From the NCBI GenBank assembly GCA_947644475.1, contig CANRZQ010000073.1, positions 1 through 10,991 on the forward strand: DNA of 10,991 bases, read 5' to 3'. A model generated the notes under the pieces. That model made no database searches. It was not told the origin of the DNA and worked only from the letters and a program-made list of their open reading frames with translations. The DNA is from an uncultured Muribaculaceae bacterium (GTDB taxonomy: Bacteria > Bacteroidota > Bacteroidia > Bacteroidales > Muribaculaceae). The translations under genes were made by a program, and so were the position numbers. Below, one piece after another: positions 1 to 6,468 of this stretch; position 1 is the stretch's first letter, and the number at the start of each line of letters is the position of its first letter.

Positions 1-283
1 CTTGAAGCGCATACGCGCTTCTCCTCCACGTCGATGGCTTATTTGAACCGCATTGCACGGGCCGTACGTCCCTACCTTTGGTATTTTGACACACCTTCAT
101 GTTATTGTGTGATGTTGTTATTCGACTGCGGCCGCAGTCGAACCTTCGTGATGCGTTAGAAACACGGGCTTTCGCCCGAGCCTACCGTATTCGACCGCCT
201 TGCGGTCCACCTGTTTTAATCAATAATGCACGGGAACTTCGGCTTGTGCCGTATAAACAGGCTTTTTGATGCACCCTCGATAT
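1..283. other. hairpin-rich region without a convincing gene
   Basis: I see no recognisable gene here. Several inverted repeats lie close together: a 7-bp stem at 4-10/15-21 with loop ATAC; a 22-base palindrome at 121-142; a 5-bp stem at 165-169/174-178 whose minus-strand RNA would have a GAAA (GNRA-type) loop; a 6-bp stem at 193-198/202-207 with a 3-base loop; and a 7-bp outer stem at 210-216/255-261 enclosing a 4-bp stem at 228-231/246-249, followed on the plus strand by CTTTTTG. Two short frames run off the left edge. A plus-strand frame is open from base 1 to a TAG at 157-159 (52 codons, first ATG at 34). A minus-strand frame starts with ATG at 100-98 and stays open to base 1 (33 codons). 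I recognise neither product, and they overlap, so at most one is likely real. I could not match the region to RNase P RNA, tmRNA, SRP RNA or a tRNA. Confidence 0.45.
121..142. repeat. perfect 22-base palindrome
   Basis: Each half is TTCGACTGCGG or its exact reverse complement, with no spacer. The centre is GCGGCCGC. As RNA it could fold into a 9-bp stem with a GGCC loop on either strand. Neither side has a T-run, so it does not look like an intrinsic terminator. A dimeric protein-binding site or part of a folded RNA are both possible. The function is not known from sequence. Confidence 0.6.
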
Positions 284-323
284 AATTACGGCGGACCTAC
301 CTTCGGGTAAGTCCGCCGTAATT
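284..323 (-). terminator. long hairpin, probable (possibly bidirectional) terminator after skp
   Basis: Bases 284-296 pair with 311-323 in 13 consecutive Watson-Crick pairs. After one C-A mismatch (297/310), 298-301 pair with 306-309. The loop is TTCG on the plus strand, closed by C-G, the very stable C(UUCG)G type. It lies 21 bases past the stop of the last OmpH/Skp gene, which suits the end of the envelope operon. The minus-strand tail after the stem is only AT-rich (ATAT), while the plus-strand tail has TTTT. The structure may therefore serve a plus-strand transcript better, or work in both directions. Confidence 0.65.
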
Positions 324-344
324 TTGCGGTGAGTGGAGATGATG

Positions 345-845
345 TTATTTGAGGCCGAGTTTGGCTTTTACAGCGGGGGTTACGTCCTCGACTGTTGAGC
401 CGGCGAAGAGGGCCATGCCGTCTTGGAAGATGAATGTGTATGAGCCTTCCTGGCCTACGGCTTTGATGGCGTCGGTTACTTTTTGTTCGATGGGAGCCAT
501 GAGTTGCTGCTGCTGACGCTGGAGGTCCATGGAAGCGGTGTTGCGGAACTGCTGGATTTTGTTGTCGAGTTCCTGGATGTCCTGCATGCGGCGTTCTTTA
601 AGAGCGTCGGGTGTTGTGGTGTCTTTTTCGAGCGTCTGGTATTCGGTGATTTTTTTCTGCATCTCCTCCTGGAGTTTTGCAAATTCGTCTTCGTATTTCT
701 TGGATGCTTCGGAGATGGTGGTCTGCATTGCTGTTACCTCAGGCATGGCCTGGAGAATAGCGTCGGCGTTTACTGTGCCGAATTTCTGGGCGAACACTGT
801 TGCGGGAAGTGCAACGATGATTGCGAGCAAGATTTTTTTGATCAT
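345..845 (-). CDS. OmpH/Skp-family periplasmic chaperone (second copy)
   Basis: 166 aa. An N-terminal signal peptide (Lys-Lys, then a hydrophobic run, cleavage probably after TVFA at about residue 19) leads into a QKFGTVNADAIL start typical of OmpH/Skp proteins. Residues about 40-125 are charged and Gln-rich with heptad character, consistent with the long helical hairpins of Skp. The end returns to a short beta/helix section (SYTFIFQDG, then VKAKLGLK). The length is normal for the family. Skp trimers hold unfolded outer-membrane proteins in the periplasm and deliver them for BamA-dependent insertion. The gene is 63 bases after another OmpH/Skp gene, and I see no promoter consensus in that gap, so co-transcription is likely. 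The two copies differ strongly in sequence, suggesting an old duplication. It is the last gene before the hairpin at 284-323. Confidence 0.88.
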   Translation of the reverse strand: MIKKILLAIIVALPATVFAQKFGTVNADAILQAMPEVTAMQTTISEASKKYEDEFAKLQEEMQKKITEYQTLEKDTTTPDALKERRMQDIQELDNKIQQFRNTASMDLQRQQQQLMAPIEQKVTDAIKAVGQEGSYTFIFQDGMALFAGSTVEDVTPAVKAKLGLK

Positions 846-908
846 GATTGATTTGGGGTTATGTTTTTAAGTTTAGTTTTGTCTTATTTGTTCACAAGCC
901 GGATGTTC

Positions 909-1427
909 CTAACGGGAGTATCCGAGTTTGGCGAGCACTTCGTTTGACACGTCGATGCGGGGCGAGGCATAGATGATGTCGGATGCTGAGGCGCGGTCGA
1001 ATATTGCCTGGTAGCCTCGCTCGTCGGCTACTTTCTTGACAGCGTTGTAAACGTCGTCTTGCACGGGTTTGAGCAGCGACTGGCGTTTTTTGTAGAGTTC
1101 GCCTTCGGGACCAAAATATTTGTAGCGCAGTTCGGTCGCTTCTTTTTCCTTGGCCACGATTTCTTCCTCGCGTTTCTTTATCTGCTCGTCGGTGAGGAAT
1201 ACCTTGTCGGCGATAAAATTCTGATACATGTTCTGTGCCTCGACGCCGACAGCCTCGACTTCTTTCTGCCATCGCTGTGAAAGCTGGTTGAGTTGTTCGT
1301 TGGCCATTTCGTAAGCGGGCACGTTCTTCAAGATATATTCCATGTCGACGAGTGCGAATTTCTGCGCTGAGGCAGAAGCAATTCCCGCAAGGGTCAAAAG
1401 AAATGTCAGAAATAATTTTTTCATCAT
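909..1427 (-). CDS. OmpH/Skp-family periplasmic chaperone (first copy)
   Basis: 172 aa as given. A signal peptide (MMKKLFLTFLLTLAGIASASA, cleavage about residue 21) is followed by QKFALVDMEYIL, the N-terminal beta strand common in this family. Residues about 40-135 are highly charged and likely coiled (EEEIVAKEKEATEL), matching the tentacle helices of Skp. The C-terminal part contains GYQAIFDRASASDIIYASP, a typical Bacteroidetes OmpH ending, then DVSNEVLAKLGY. Two ATG codons lie in tandem at 1427 and 1424; the second gives the more usual MKK start, and I cannot choose between them. Its role is to bind unfolded outer-membrane proteins in the periplasm, and its proximity to bamA supports this. 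The 88-base spacer before it may hold regulatory sequence, as described for 1449-1473. Confidence 0.9.
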   Translation of the reverse strand: MMKKLFLTFLLTLAGIASASAQKFALVDMEYILKNVPAYEMANEQLNQLSQRWQKEVEAVGVEAQNMYQNFIADKVFLTDEQIKKREEEIVAKEKEATELRYKYFGPEGELYKKRQSLLKPVQDDVYNAVKKVADERGYQAIFDRASASDIIYASPRIDVSNEVLAKLGYSR

Positions 1428-1448
1428 TCTATGATTTAATCGTTTATA

Positions 1449-1473
1449 CTTTTGAGGGTTTATGTCTCAAAAG
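1449..1473. repeat. 8-bp inverted repeat in spacer before the skp genes
   Basis: CTTTTGAG at 1449-1456 is matched by CTCAAAAG at 1466-1473 across a 9-base loop. It sits in an AT-rich 88-base gap (1428-1515) that also holds GTTTAACGTTTAA at 1475-1487. I found no TAnnTTTG promoter on the minus strand here. The repeat could be a weak attenuator or processing site separating skp expression from the upstream genes, or a protein-binding site. It lacks a clear U-run after the stem, so I do not call it a terminator. Confidence 0.35.
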
Positions 1474-1515
1474 GTTTAACGTTTAATATGTTAACTTTGT
1501 TTAATGCTGATGGCA

Positions 1516-2340
1516 TCAAAAATCCGGAATTGTGGTTTCTTGGACTTGACGAACTGCCGGCGGTGTATAGTCTTTTATCCGTTCACTTTTGAGATTTACA
1601 GAGTAATTGTAGTTTTTAAGGAAGGTATGCAGTTTTTCAAATCTATCTTCTGTAAAATTGTAGTCGTCTGAGGCTCCTAACCTTATTTTCTTGACACCGT
1701 ATTCAACCATGTCTTCAAACGCACCATCTTCTAAGACGTAGAGGATGTTGAGGTCGGACCATGATGTTTCCACCCCTGTTACTTCAGACTTGTTTGATAC
1801 CGGATTAAATTTGTATCTTGCTCCGGTCGAAGATGTATTTGAATATTCCTTTACTGTTTGGGCTTTATAAACTTTGTCATTACCCGTGCGTATCAATACT
1901 TGCGCTCCCTTGGGAATCGTCACTTGATTGAAACAATAGAAAAAATATTCAAACCGGTAATACTTTTTCTTGTCGGGGTCTTTAAGGTCTACATATACGC
2001 TTATTTTAAAAGGCAGTTCTTTTTTCTCATCCGACTTGAATTTAAAGTCTTTTGGCAAAATGAAATAGTCGTAACTGCCTAATTCATCCTTTATTTTAAT
2101 TTTTTTCACCCCGGAGGTGTTGTCTTTCGATTCGTCTGATTTGTGGCTTCCCATTTTATCTTTCGCCTTGTCTTTTATTTTGCCGAACATGCCCGATACT
2201 TTCTTGGCAGCCGAGCCGATTGCTTCTTTTGAGTTCTCGACAAGTTTTTTACCGGTTGAGATGGAGTCGGCCTCATTGGCAGCCATTGCTGTGGCTGTCG
2301 AAACAAGAATGATTGATAAAATAGAGATTATTTTTTTCAT
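1516..2340 (-). CDS. unrecognised secreted Lys-rich protein inserted between bamA and skp
   Basis: 274 aa; I do not recognise a named family. A clear signal peptide (MKKIISILSIILVSTATAMA, cleavage about residue 20-21) predicts export. Residues about 30-75 are low-complexity, Lys/Asp/Ser-rich and probably helical (KKVSGMFGKIKDKAKDK). Residues about 80-245 look like a mixed beta domain with YYRFEYFFYCF (127-137), IPKGAQVLIRTGND (142-155) and FEDMVEYGVKKIRLGASDDY (208-227). From memory, IPKG...LLI followed by ...GVKKIRL recurs in many Bacteroidetes hypothetical proteins; this was not searched. The start is 10 bases after the bamA stop, so it is probably translated from the same mRNA. Hand counts give 16/60 G+C at 2041-2100 and 24/60 at 1681-1740, against 36/60 in bamA at 2401-2460. 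That suggests later acquisition. It could be an envelope accessory protein, but the function is unknown. Confidence 0.85.
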   Translation of the reverse strand: MKKIISILSIILVSTATAMAANEADSISTGKKLVENSKEAIGSAAKKVSGMFGKIKDKAKDKMGSHKSDESKDNTSGVKKIKIKDELGSYDYFILPKDFKFKSDEKKELPFKISVYVDLKDPDKKKYYRFEYFFYCFNQVTIPKGAQVLIRTGNDKVYKAQTVKEYSNTSSTGARYKFNPVSNKSEVTGVETSWSDLNILYVLEDGAFEDMVEYGVKKIRLGASDDYNFTEDRFEKLHTFLKNYNYSVNLKSERIKDYTPPAVRQVQETTIPDF

Positions 2341-2350
2341 ATTCGGGATA

Positions 2351-4999
2351 TTAGAATTCCTGGCCGAGGATGAAGTGGAAGTGAGATCCGCCTTTTTCGC
2401 CGTAGGCGCGGTCGAAACCGTAGGCCCAGTCGATACCCATCATACCTACCATGGGGAGGAAGATGCGGACACCGGCGCCGGCCGAGCGTTTCATCTCGAA
2501 GGGGTTGAAATTCTTTACAGAGGTCCAAGCGTTGCCGCCTTCTACGAAAGCGAGGGCGTAGATAGTGGTCGAGGCCTGGAGCATGAGGGGGAAGTGGAGT
2601 TCGAGGCCGAAGCGTGTGTATGCGTAGCCTTCGGAACCCCATGGGGTGAGTTGTCCGTTGTCGTAACCGCGGAGGGCGATTGTTTCGGTTGCGTAGGTAT
2701 AAGAGCCCGACATGCCGTCGCCGCCTACATAGAATGTTTCAAAGGGTGATTTGAGGTATTTGTTGTAGGAGCCGAGGAGGCCGATGTCGGCGCGTGTCAT
2801 GAGCACGGGAGTCCATTGGCCGTTTGCGTTGGCGAGCGGAGTATATGTGCGTGACTTGAAGCGGATTTTCCAGTATTCAATCCAGTGGTAGAGTTCTTTT
2901 TTTGCTTGTTCGGTTTTTTCTTCGGAGAGTTTCTTCCAGTCTTTTTTGCCGAAGAGGGATGCGGGGGGAGTGAGTTGGACGTTAAGAGAGAATGATGAGC
3001 CGCTGCGGGTGTAGAGAGGGTTGTCGATTGATGTGCGCGAGAGGGTGAGGCCGAGCACGATGGCGTTCGACGTACCGTTGTTCATGTAATAGAGGTATTC
3101 CCAGTTTTTGAGGTAGTACCAGTTGTATCCGAGTTCGGCTGTGAATGTGAAGTAGTCGTCGGGCCATTTGAGGCGTTTGCCGAAGCCGACGTTCACGCCT
3201 ACCATCTGGAGCACTTTGTTGGGGTCGTAAGCGTTTTGATAGGCGTTCTGGTAGTAGTCGTTGTAGTAGTTGTTGCCATAGCCATAACCGTAGCCGTAGC
3301 CTCCATAGCCGTAGGCGTAGGGGTTTTGCCAGCGAGAGTTGTAGTATGACGAGTTTACACCGGTCTGACGGCTGTAATAGGCAGATACAGAGAGCGAGTT
3401 GGGGCGTTTGCCGCCGAACCACGGGTCGAGGAACGATACGGAGTAGGCCTGGTAGTAGCGGGCGTTGGTCTGCGCCGATACAGTGAATGTCTGGCCTTCG
3501 CCTTGGGGGATGATGCCTCGGTAGGTGGAGGGGTGGAAGAGGTTTTTGATTGAGAAGTTGGTGAATTTGAGCGCGAGTTTGCCGATGATGCCGGTCTGGC
3601 CCCAGCCCATCGAGAATTCAATCTGGTCGTTTGCCTTAGATTCGAGTCCGAAGATAATGTCGACAGTTCCGTTTTCTTCGTTAGGCTCGGGACGGATGTC
3701 CATGTTTTCGGGGTTGAAGTGTCCGGTCTGAGCGATTTCACGTGCCGAGCGCATGAGGTCGGATTTGGAGAAAAGTTGGCCGGGTTTTACGCGGAGTTCG
3801 CGGCGGATGACTTTTTCGTACAGGCGGTCGTTGCCGTTGATTATTACATTGTTGATTCTTGCCTGAGGGCCTTCGATGATTCGCATTTCGAGAGCGATGG
3901 AGTCGCCCGATATTTCGCGTTCGATGGGCACGAGGTTATAGAAAAGGTAACCTTGGTCCATATAAAGGTTGGAGACGGCATCGTCATCCTCTGACAGGCG
4001 CTTGTTCATCAGTTTCTGGTTGTAGACATCGCCGGGACGCATGTCGAGGTAGGCGTTGAGCACATCGGCGGGGTAAACGGTGTTGCCCACCCAGTTGATG
4101 TCCTTGATATAGTATTTGTCGCCTTCGTCGATGGAGATGTAGACGTCGACGAGGTTATCGTTGTAGGGAACGACGGAGTCGGCCACGATTTTAGCGTCGC
4201 GGTAGCCTTTCTCGTTGTATTTTTCGATTATACGGTTAAGGTCGTCGTGATAGTCCTGCTCGACGAATTTTTTCTGACGGAAGAGGTTGAGGAGTTTGTT
4301 CTTCTCGTTGGTTTTCTTCATTGTGCGCTGCAACTGGTTGTCGGACAGCACTTCGTTGCCATCGATATAAATCTTGTGTACCTTTACCTTGTCGTGACGG
4401 TCGACCACGATGTCGACAATCATCTCATTCTGGTGGCTGAGGTCCTCGTGAAGATTGATGCGTACATCGGCATTGCCGAAGCCTTTTTGCGAGTAGTACT
4501 GCTTTACGATTTGCTCGGCGCGGTTTACGATGTTCTGAGTGATCTGGTTGCCCTTCATGAGCTGGAGGCGTTCCTTGATGTCGTCGCGTTCGCCTTTTTT
4601 CATGCCGAGATAGTTCACTTCTGAGATACGGGGCTGGGTGCGGAGGGCAATCTCGAGCCAGGCCCGGTCGCCGTAAGTTTTCTCGACCTTGACCTGAGCC
4701 TGCGAGAACAGGCCTTGACGCATGAGGCGCTTCACGGCGTTTGTGAGTTCGGTGCCGGGAATCTCGAGGCGGTCGCCAACTTTGAGTCCTGAATATCCGA
4801 GGATGATGAAATCGTCGTAGTTCGGAGCGCCGGTGACGCGGATGCCTGCAATCTCATAAGTCCGCGGCATACCGTTGAACAGCACGTTCGGGGCGTAAAT
4901 CGTGTCGGTTGGGGCGGTTTGCGCCTTGGCCTCGACGGCACCGATTGCAATCAACAAGAGGGAAAGGATCAGATTTATTTTACGACGAAAAAATTTCAT
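2351..4999 (-). CDS. bamA: outer membrane protein assembly factor BamA
   Basis: 882 aa. A signal peptide ends near residue 27 (AKAQ). Five POTRA repeats follow at roughly 48-121, 122-205, 206-294, 296-377 and 380-455; typical units are VHKIYIDGNEVLS, IKDINWVGNTVYP and INNVIINGNDRLYEKVIRRELRVKPGQLF shortened to its core. The 16-strand barrel runs from about 458 to the C-terminus, which ends in FHFILGQEF with a terminal Phe, the usual outer-membrane targeting signal. LRGY at 776-779 (2663-2674) corresponds to the conserved (V/L)RG(F/Y) motif of loop 6. BamA folds and inserts beta-barrel proteins into the outer membrane. The length is longer than the roughly 800 aa E. coli protein, partly because of a Gly/Tyr/Asn-rich insertion at about 558-591. 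The start overlaps the uppS stop in an ATGA, implying coupled translation. The downstream Skp genes support the same pathway. Confidence 0.97.
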   Translation of the reverse strand: MKFFRRKINLILSLLLIAIGAVEAKAQTAPTDTIYAPNVLFNGMPRTYEIAGIRVTGAPNYDDFIILGYSGLKVGDRLEIPGTELTNAVKRLMRQGLFSQAQVKVEKTYGDRAWLEIALRTQPRISEVNYLGMKKGERDDIKERLQLMKGNQITQNIVNRAEQIVKQYYSQKGFGNADVRINLHEDLSHQNEMIVDIVVDRHDKVKVHKIYIDGNEVLSDNQLQRTMKKTNEKNKLLNLFRQKKFVEQDYHDDLNRIIEKYNEKGYRDAKIVADSVVPYNDNLVDVYISIDEGDKYYIKDINWVGNTVYPADVLNAYLDMRPGDVYNQKLMNKRLSEDDDAVSNLYMDQGYLFYNLVPIEREISGDSIALEMRIIEGPQARINNVIINGNDRLYEKVIRRELRVKPGQLFSKSDLMRSAREIAQTGHFNPENMDIRPEPNEENGTVDIIFGLESKANDQIEFSMGWGQTGIIGKLALKFTNFSIKNLFHPSTYRGIIPQGEGQTFTVSAQTNARYYQAYSVSFLDPWFGGKRPNSLSVSAYYSRQTGVNSSYYNSRWQNPYAYGYGGYGYGYGYGNNYYNDYYQNAYQNAYDPNKVLQMVGVNVGFGKRLKWPDDYFTFTAELGYNWYYLKNWEYLYYMNNGTSNAIVLGLTLSRTSIDNPLYTRSGSSFSLNVQLTPPASLFGKKDWKKLSEEKTEQAKKELYHWIEYWKIRFKSRTYTPLANANGQWTPVLMTRADIGLLGSYNKYLKSPFETFYVGGDGMSGSYTYATETIALRGYDNGQLTPWGSEGYAYTRFGLELHFPLMLQASTTIYALAFVEGGNAWTSVKNFNPFEMKRSAGAGVRIFLPMVGMMGIDWAYGFDRAYGEKGGSHFHFILGQEF
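3227..3328 (-). other. Gly/Tyr/Asn low-complexity insertion within the BamA barrel
   Basis: Codons about 558-591 of bamA encode a tract of alternating Gly and Tyr (GYGGYGYGYGYG) followed by Asn/Tyr-rich sequence. At DNA level 3275-3320 is an imperfect array of GCCRTA-like hexamers read on the plus strand. The tract lies between predicted early barrel strands, before LQMVGVNVGFG, so it is likely an extracellular loop, though I infer the topology only from sequence. Such arrays can change length by replication slippage in whole hexamers without breaking the frame. Confidence 0.7.
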
Positions 5000-5754
5000 A
5001 GGGCTTGGTTGATTTGTTCGCTTGTGAGGCCAAACCGGCGTTCGCGTCCGCAGAAAGCGTCGATGGCTTCAATGAATTGGTCGGCACCGAAATCGGGCCA
5101 GTATGTAGGTGTTACGTAAAGTTCGGAATAAGCAATCTGCCAGAGCAGGAAGTTGGATACGCGCATATCTCCGCCTGTGCGTATGAGCAGGTCGGGGTCG
5201 GGATAGTCTGCGGTGGCGAGATTGGCCGATATAGTGTCGGCGGTGATGTCGGCGGGATCGATGAGCCTGTCGGCAGCCTGCCGGGCGATATTGCGCACGG
5301 CTTCGGTGATTTCCCAGCGGGAGGAGTAGCTGAGGGCGAGGATAAGGGTGAGGCCGGTGCAGTGTGAAGTTTCTTCGATGCACTGGTTGAGGCGAGCGAG
5401 AGCGTCGGCGGGAATGCGGTCGGTCTCGCCAATCATGCGCAGGCGCACATTGTTTTTAATGAGGTCGGGAGTCTCGCGTTCGATAGCCATCACAACCAGG
5501 CTCATCAGGGCGTCGACTTCGGCTTTGGGGCGGTTCCAGTTCTCGGTTGAGAAGGTGTAGAGCGTAAGGAAGCGGATTCCCATTTGGGAGGCAGCCTCGG
5601 TGATACGGCGCACGGTGTTCACGCCTTCGACGTGGCCTGCCGAACGGTCGAGTCCGCGTTGCTTGGCCCAACGGCCGTTGCCGTCCATGATTATGGCAAC
5701 ATGGGCGGGAATCGGTTTGGAGCCGTGAACTGTATTTTTAGATTCAATCGACAT
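4996..5754 (-). CDS. uppS: isoprenyl transferase (undecaprenyl diphosphate synthase)
   Basis: 252 aa from the ATG at 5754, a normal length. It condenses isopentenyl diphosphate onto farnesyl diphosphate to make the C55 lipid carrier used for peptidoglycan and surface polysaccharides. Visible cis-prenyltransferase motifs: HVAIIMDGNGRWA at 18-30 with the catalytic Asp24, GH at 40-41, LTLYTFSTENWNRP at 63-76, and RTGGDMRVSNFLLWQIAYSE at 192-211, then YWPDF at 218-222. I chose 5754 because it gives the family's usual short N-terminus and only an 11-base overlap with the upstream gene. An earlier in-frame ATG at 5787 would add 11 residues (MNLANVAQPVI) and overlap by 44 bases. The 3' end overlaps bamA by four bases (ATGA). 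The substrate chain length is inferred from the family. Confidence 0.96.
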   Translation of the reverse strand: MSIESKNTVHGSKPIPAHVAIIMDGNGRWAKQRGLDRSAGHVEGVNTVRRITEAASQMGIRFLTLYTFSTENWNRPKAEVDALMSLVVMAIERETPDLIKNNVRLRMIGETDRIPADALARLNQCIEETSHCTGLTLILALSYSSRWEITEAVRNIARQAADRLIDPADITADTISANLATADYPDPDLLIRTGGDMRVSNFLLWQIAYSELYVTPTYWPDFGADQFIEAIDAFCGRERRFGLTSEQINQAL

Positions 5755-6436
5755 AATGACAGGTTGTGCAACGTTCGCCAAATTCATAGGAGAAACCGAC
5801 AGTAAGGCGTGAGTACCAGTCGGTGTTCTTGAAAAAATTAGTTTTTATTCCGGTGAGGTCGTTGAGGTACGGGCCGTCGACTTTATCGCCGAATGCTTTG
5901 GTCATGGTGAATTCAGCCATGAGGTTGAGCCGTGGTTTCAGTTTGAATTTAACGCCGGCACCCATTACAAGTGTGGGGGCAACGGCAGTCTCGCCTCCCG
6001 ATGAAGAAAGGCACGCTCCTGCGCCAACTGTGAGGTAGGGCGATATGCGCGACAGTTTCTTGTATGTCTCCCCGATGCCGTAAGGAAGGAAATTGAATTC
6101 GACGCGACCGCCGAGGTCGTATACGGTTGAAGAGAACGAGTAGTGCGCTCCGCCGGGGTTGACATTGGTCATGTCCTCGGTGTTTCCGCTGAGGGTGAGC
6201 ATGCCGAGCGTGGCTCTTATGGCCCATCTCGCGTTGGCAATGTAACGGAACGATCCTTCGCCTACAAATCCGGGGTGTTTGAGCAGCGATGAAGTGTTGG
6301 CATCGCCAAGATAGCCGCTCATGCCCAGAGATGCCCCGATGTCGAATTTATATATGTTTTCCTGGGCGCGTCCGTGGAGGGATGCGGCCAATAGGCATAG
6401 GGTGATGAGGATAATATTTCGGATTCTGATTTTCAA
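5744..6436 (-). CDS. DUF6089-like outer-membrane beta-barrel protein
   Basis: 230 aa if translation starts at the TTG at 6436-6434. This start is chosen because it directly precedes KIRIRNIILITLCLLAASLHGRA, shortened here to a basic n-region and hydrophobic core: a clear signal peptide ending at about residue 24. It also leaves 32 bases after the upstream stop. The in-frame ATGs upstream (6517, 6880) lie inside the previous gene and encode Pro/His/Arg-rich shadow sequence. The mature part alternates short amphipathic strands with Gly-rich turns (YKFDIGASLGMSGYLGDA, then WAIRATLGMLTLSG, YLTVGAGACLSSS, LNLMAEFTMTKAFGD, SRLTVGFSYEFG), which suggests an eight-strand porin-like barrel. It ends with CTTCHYVD. 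From memory, DUF6089 proteins sit beside uppS and bamA in Bacteroidales; I could not search. The function is unknown, and a role in envelope structure is only an inference. Confidence 0.82.
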   Translation of the reverse strand: MKIRIRNIILITLCLLAASLHGRAQENIYKFDIGASLGMSGYLGDANTSSLLKHPGFVGEGSFRYIANARWAIRATLGMLTLSGNTEDMTNVNPGGAHYSFSSTVYDLGGRVEFNFLPYGIGETYKKLSRISPYLTVGAGACLSSSGGETAVAPTLVMGAGVKFKLKPRLNLMAEFTMTKAFGDKVDGPYLNDLTGIKTNFFKNTDWYSRLTVGFSYEFGERCTTCHYVD

Positions 6437-6468
6437 GCGGGGAGGGGATGGGGTAGTTTGGAAGTTTG

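Noticed and set aside
38..52. tRNA-like GGTTCAAAT on the minus strand
   Set aside because: Flanking bases do not form a T-stem, and no acceptor or anticodon arm can be drawn.
2117..2749. Plus-strand open frame of 210 codons across the bamA end and the next gene
   Set aside because: It is antisense to two well-supported minus-strand genes and spans their boundary; a shadow of GC-rich codon bias.
5755..5787. Longer uppS start at the ATG at 5787
   Set aside because: It gives a 44-base overlap and an atypical N-terminal extension; the ATG at 5754 fits the family better.
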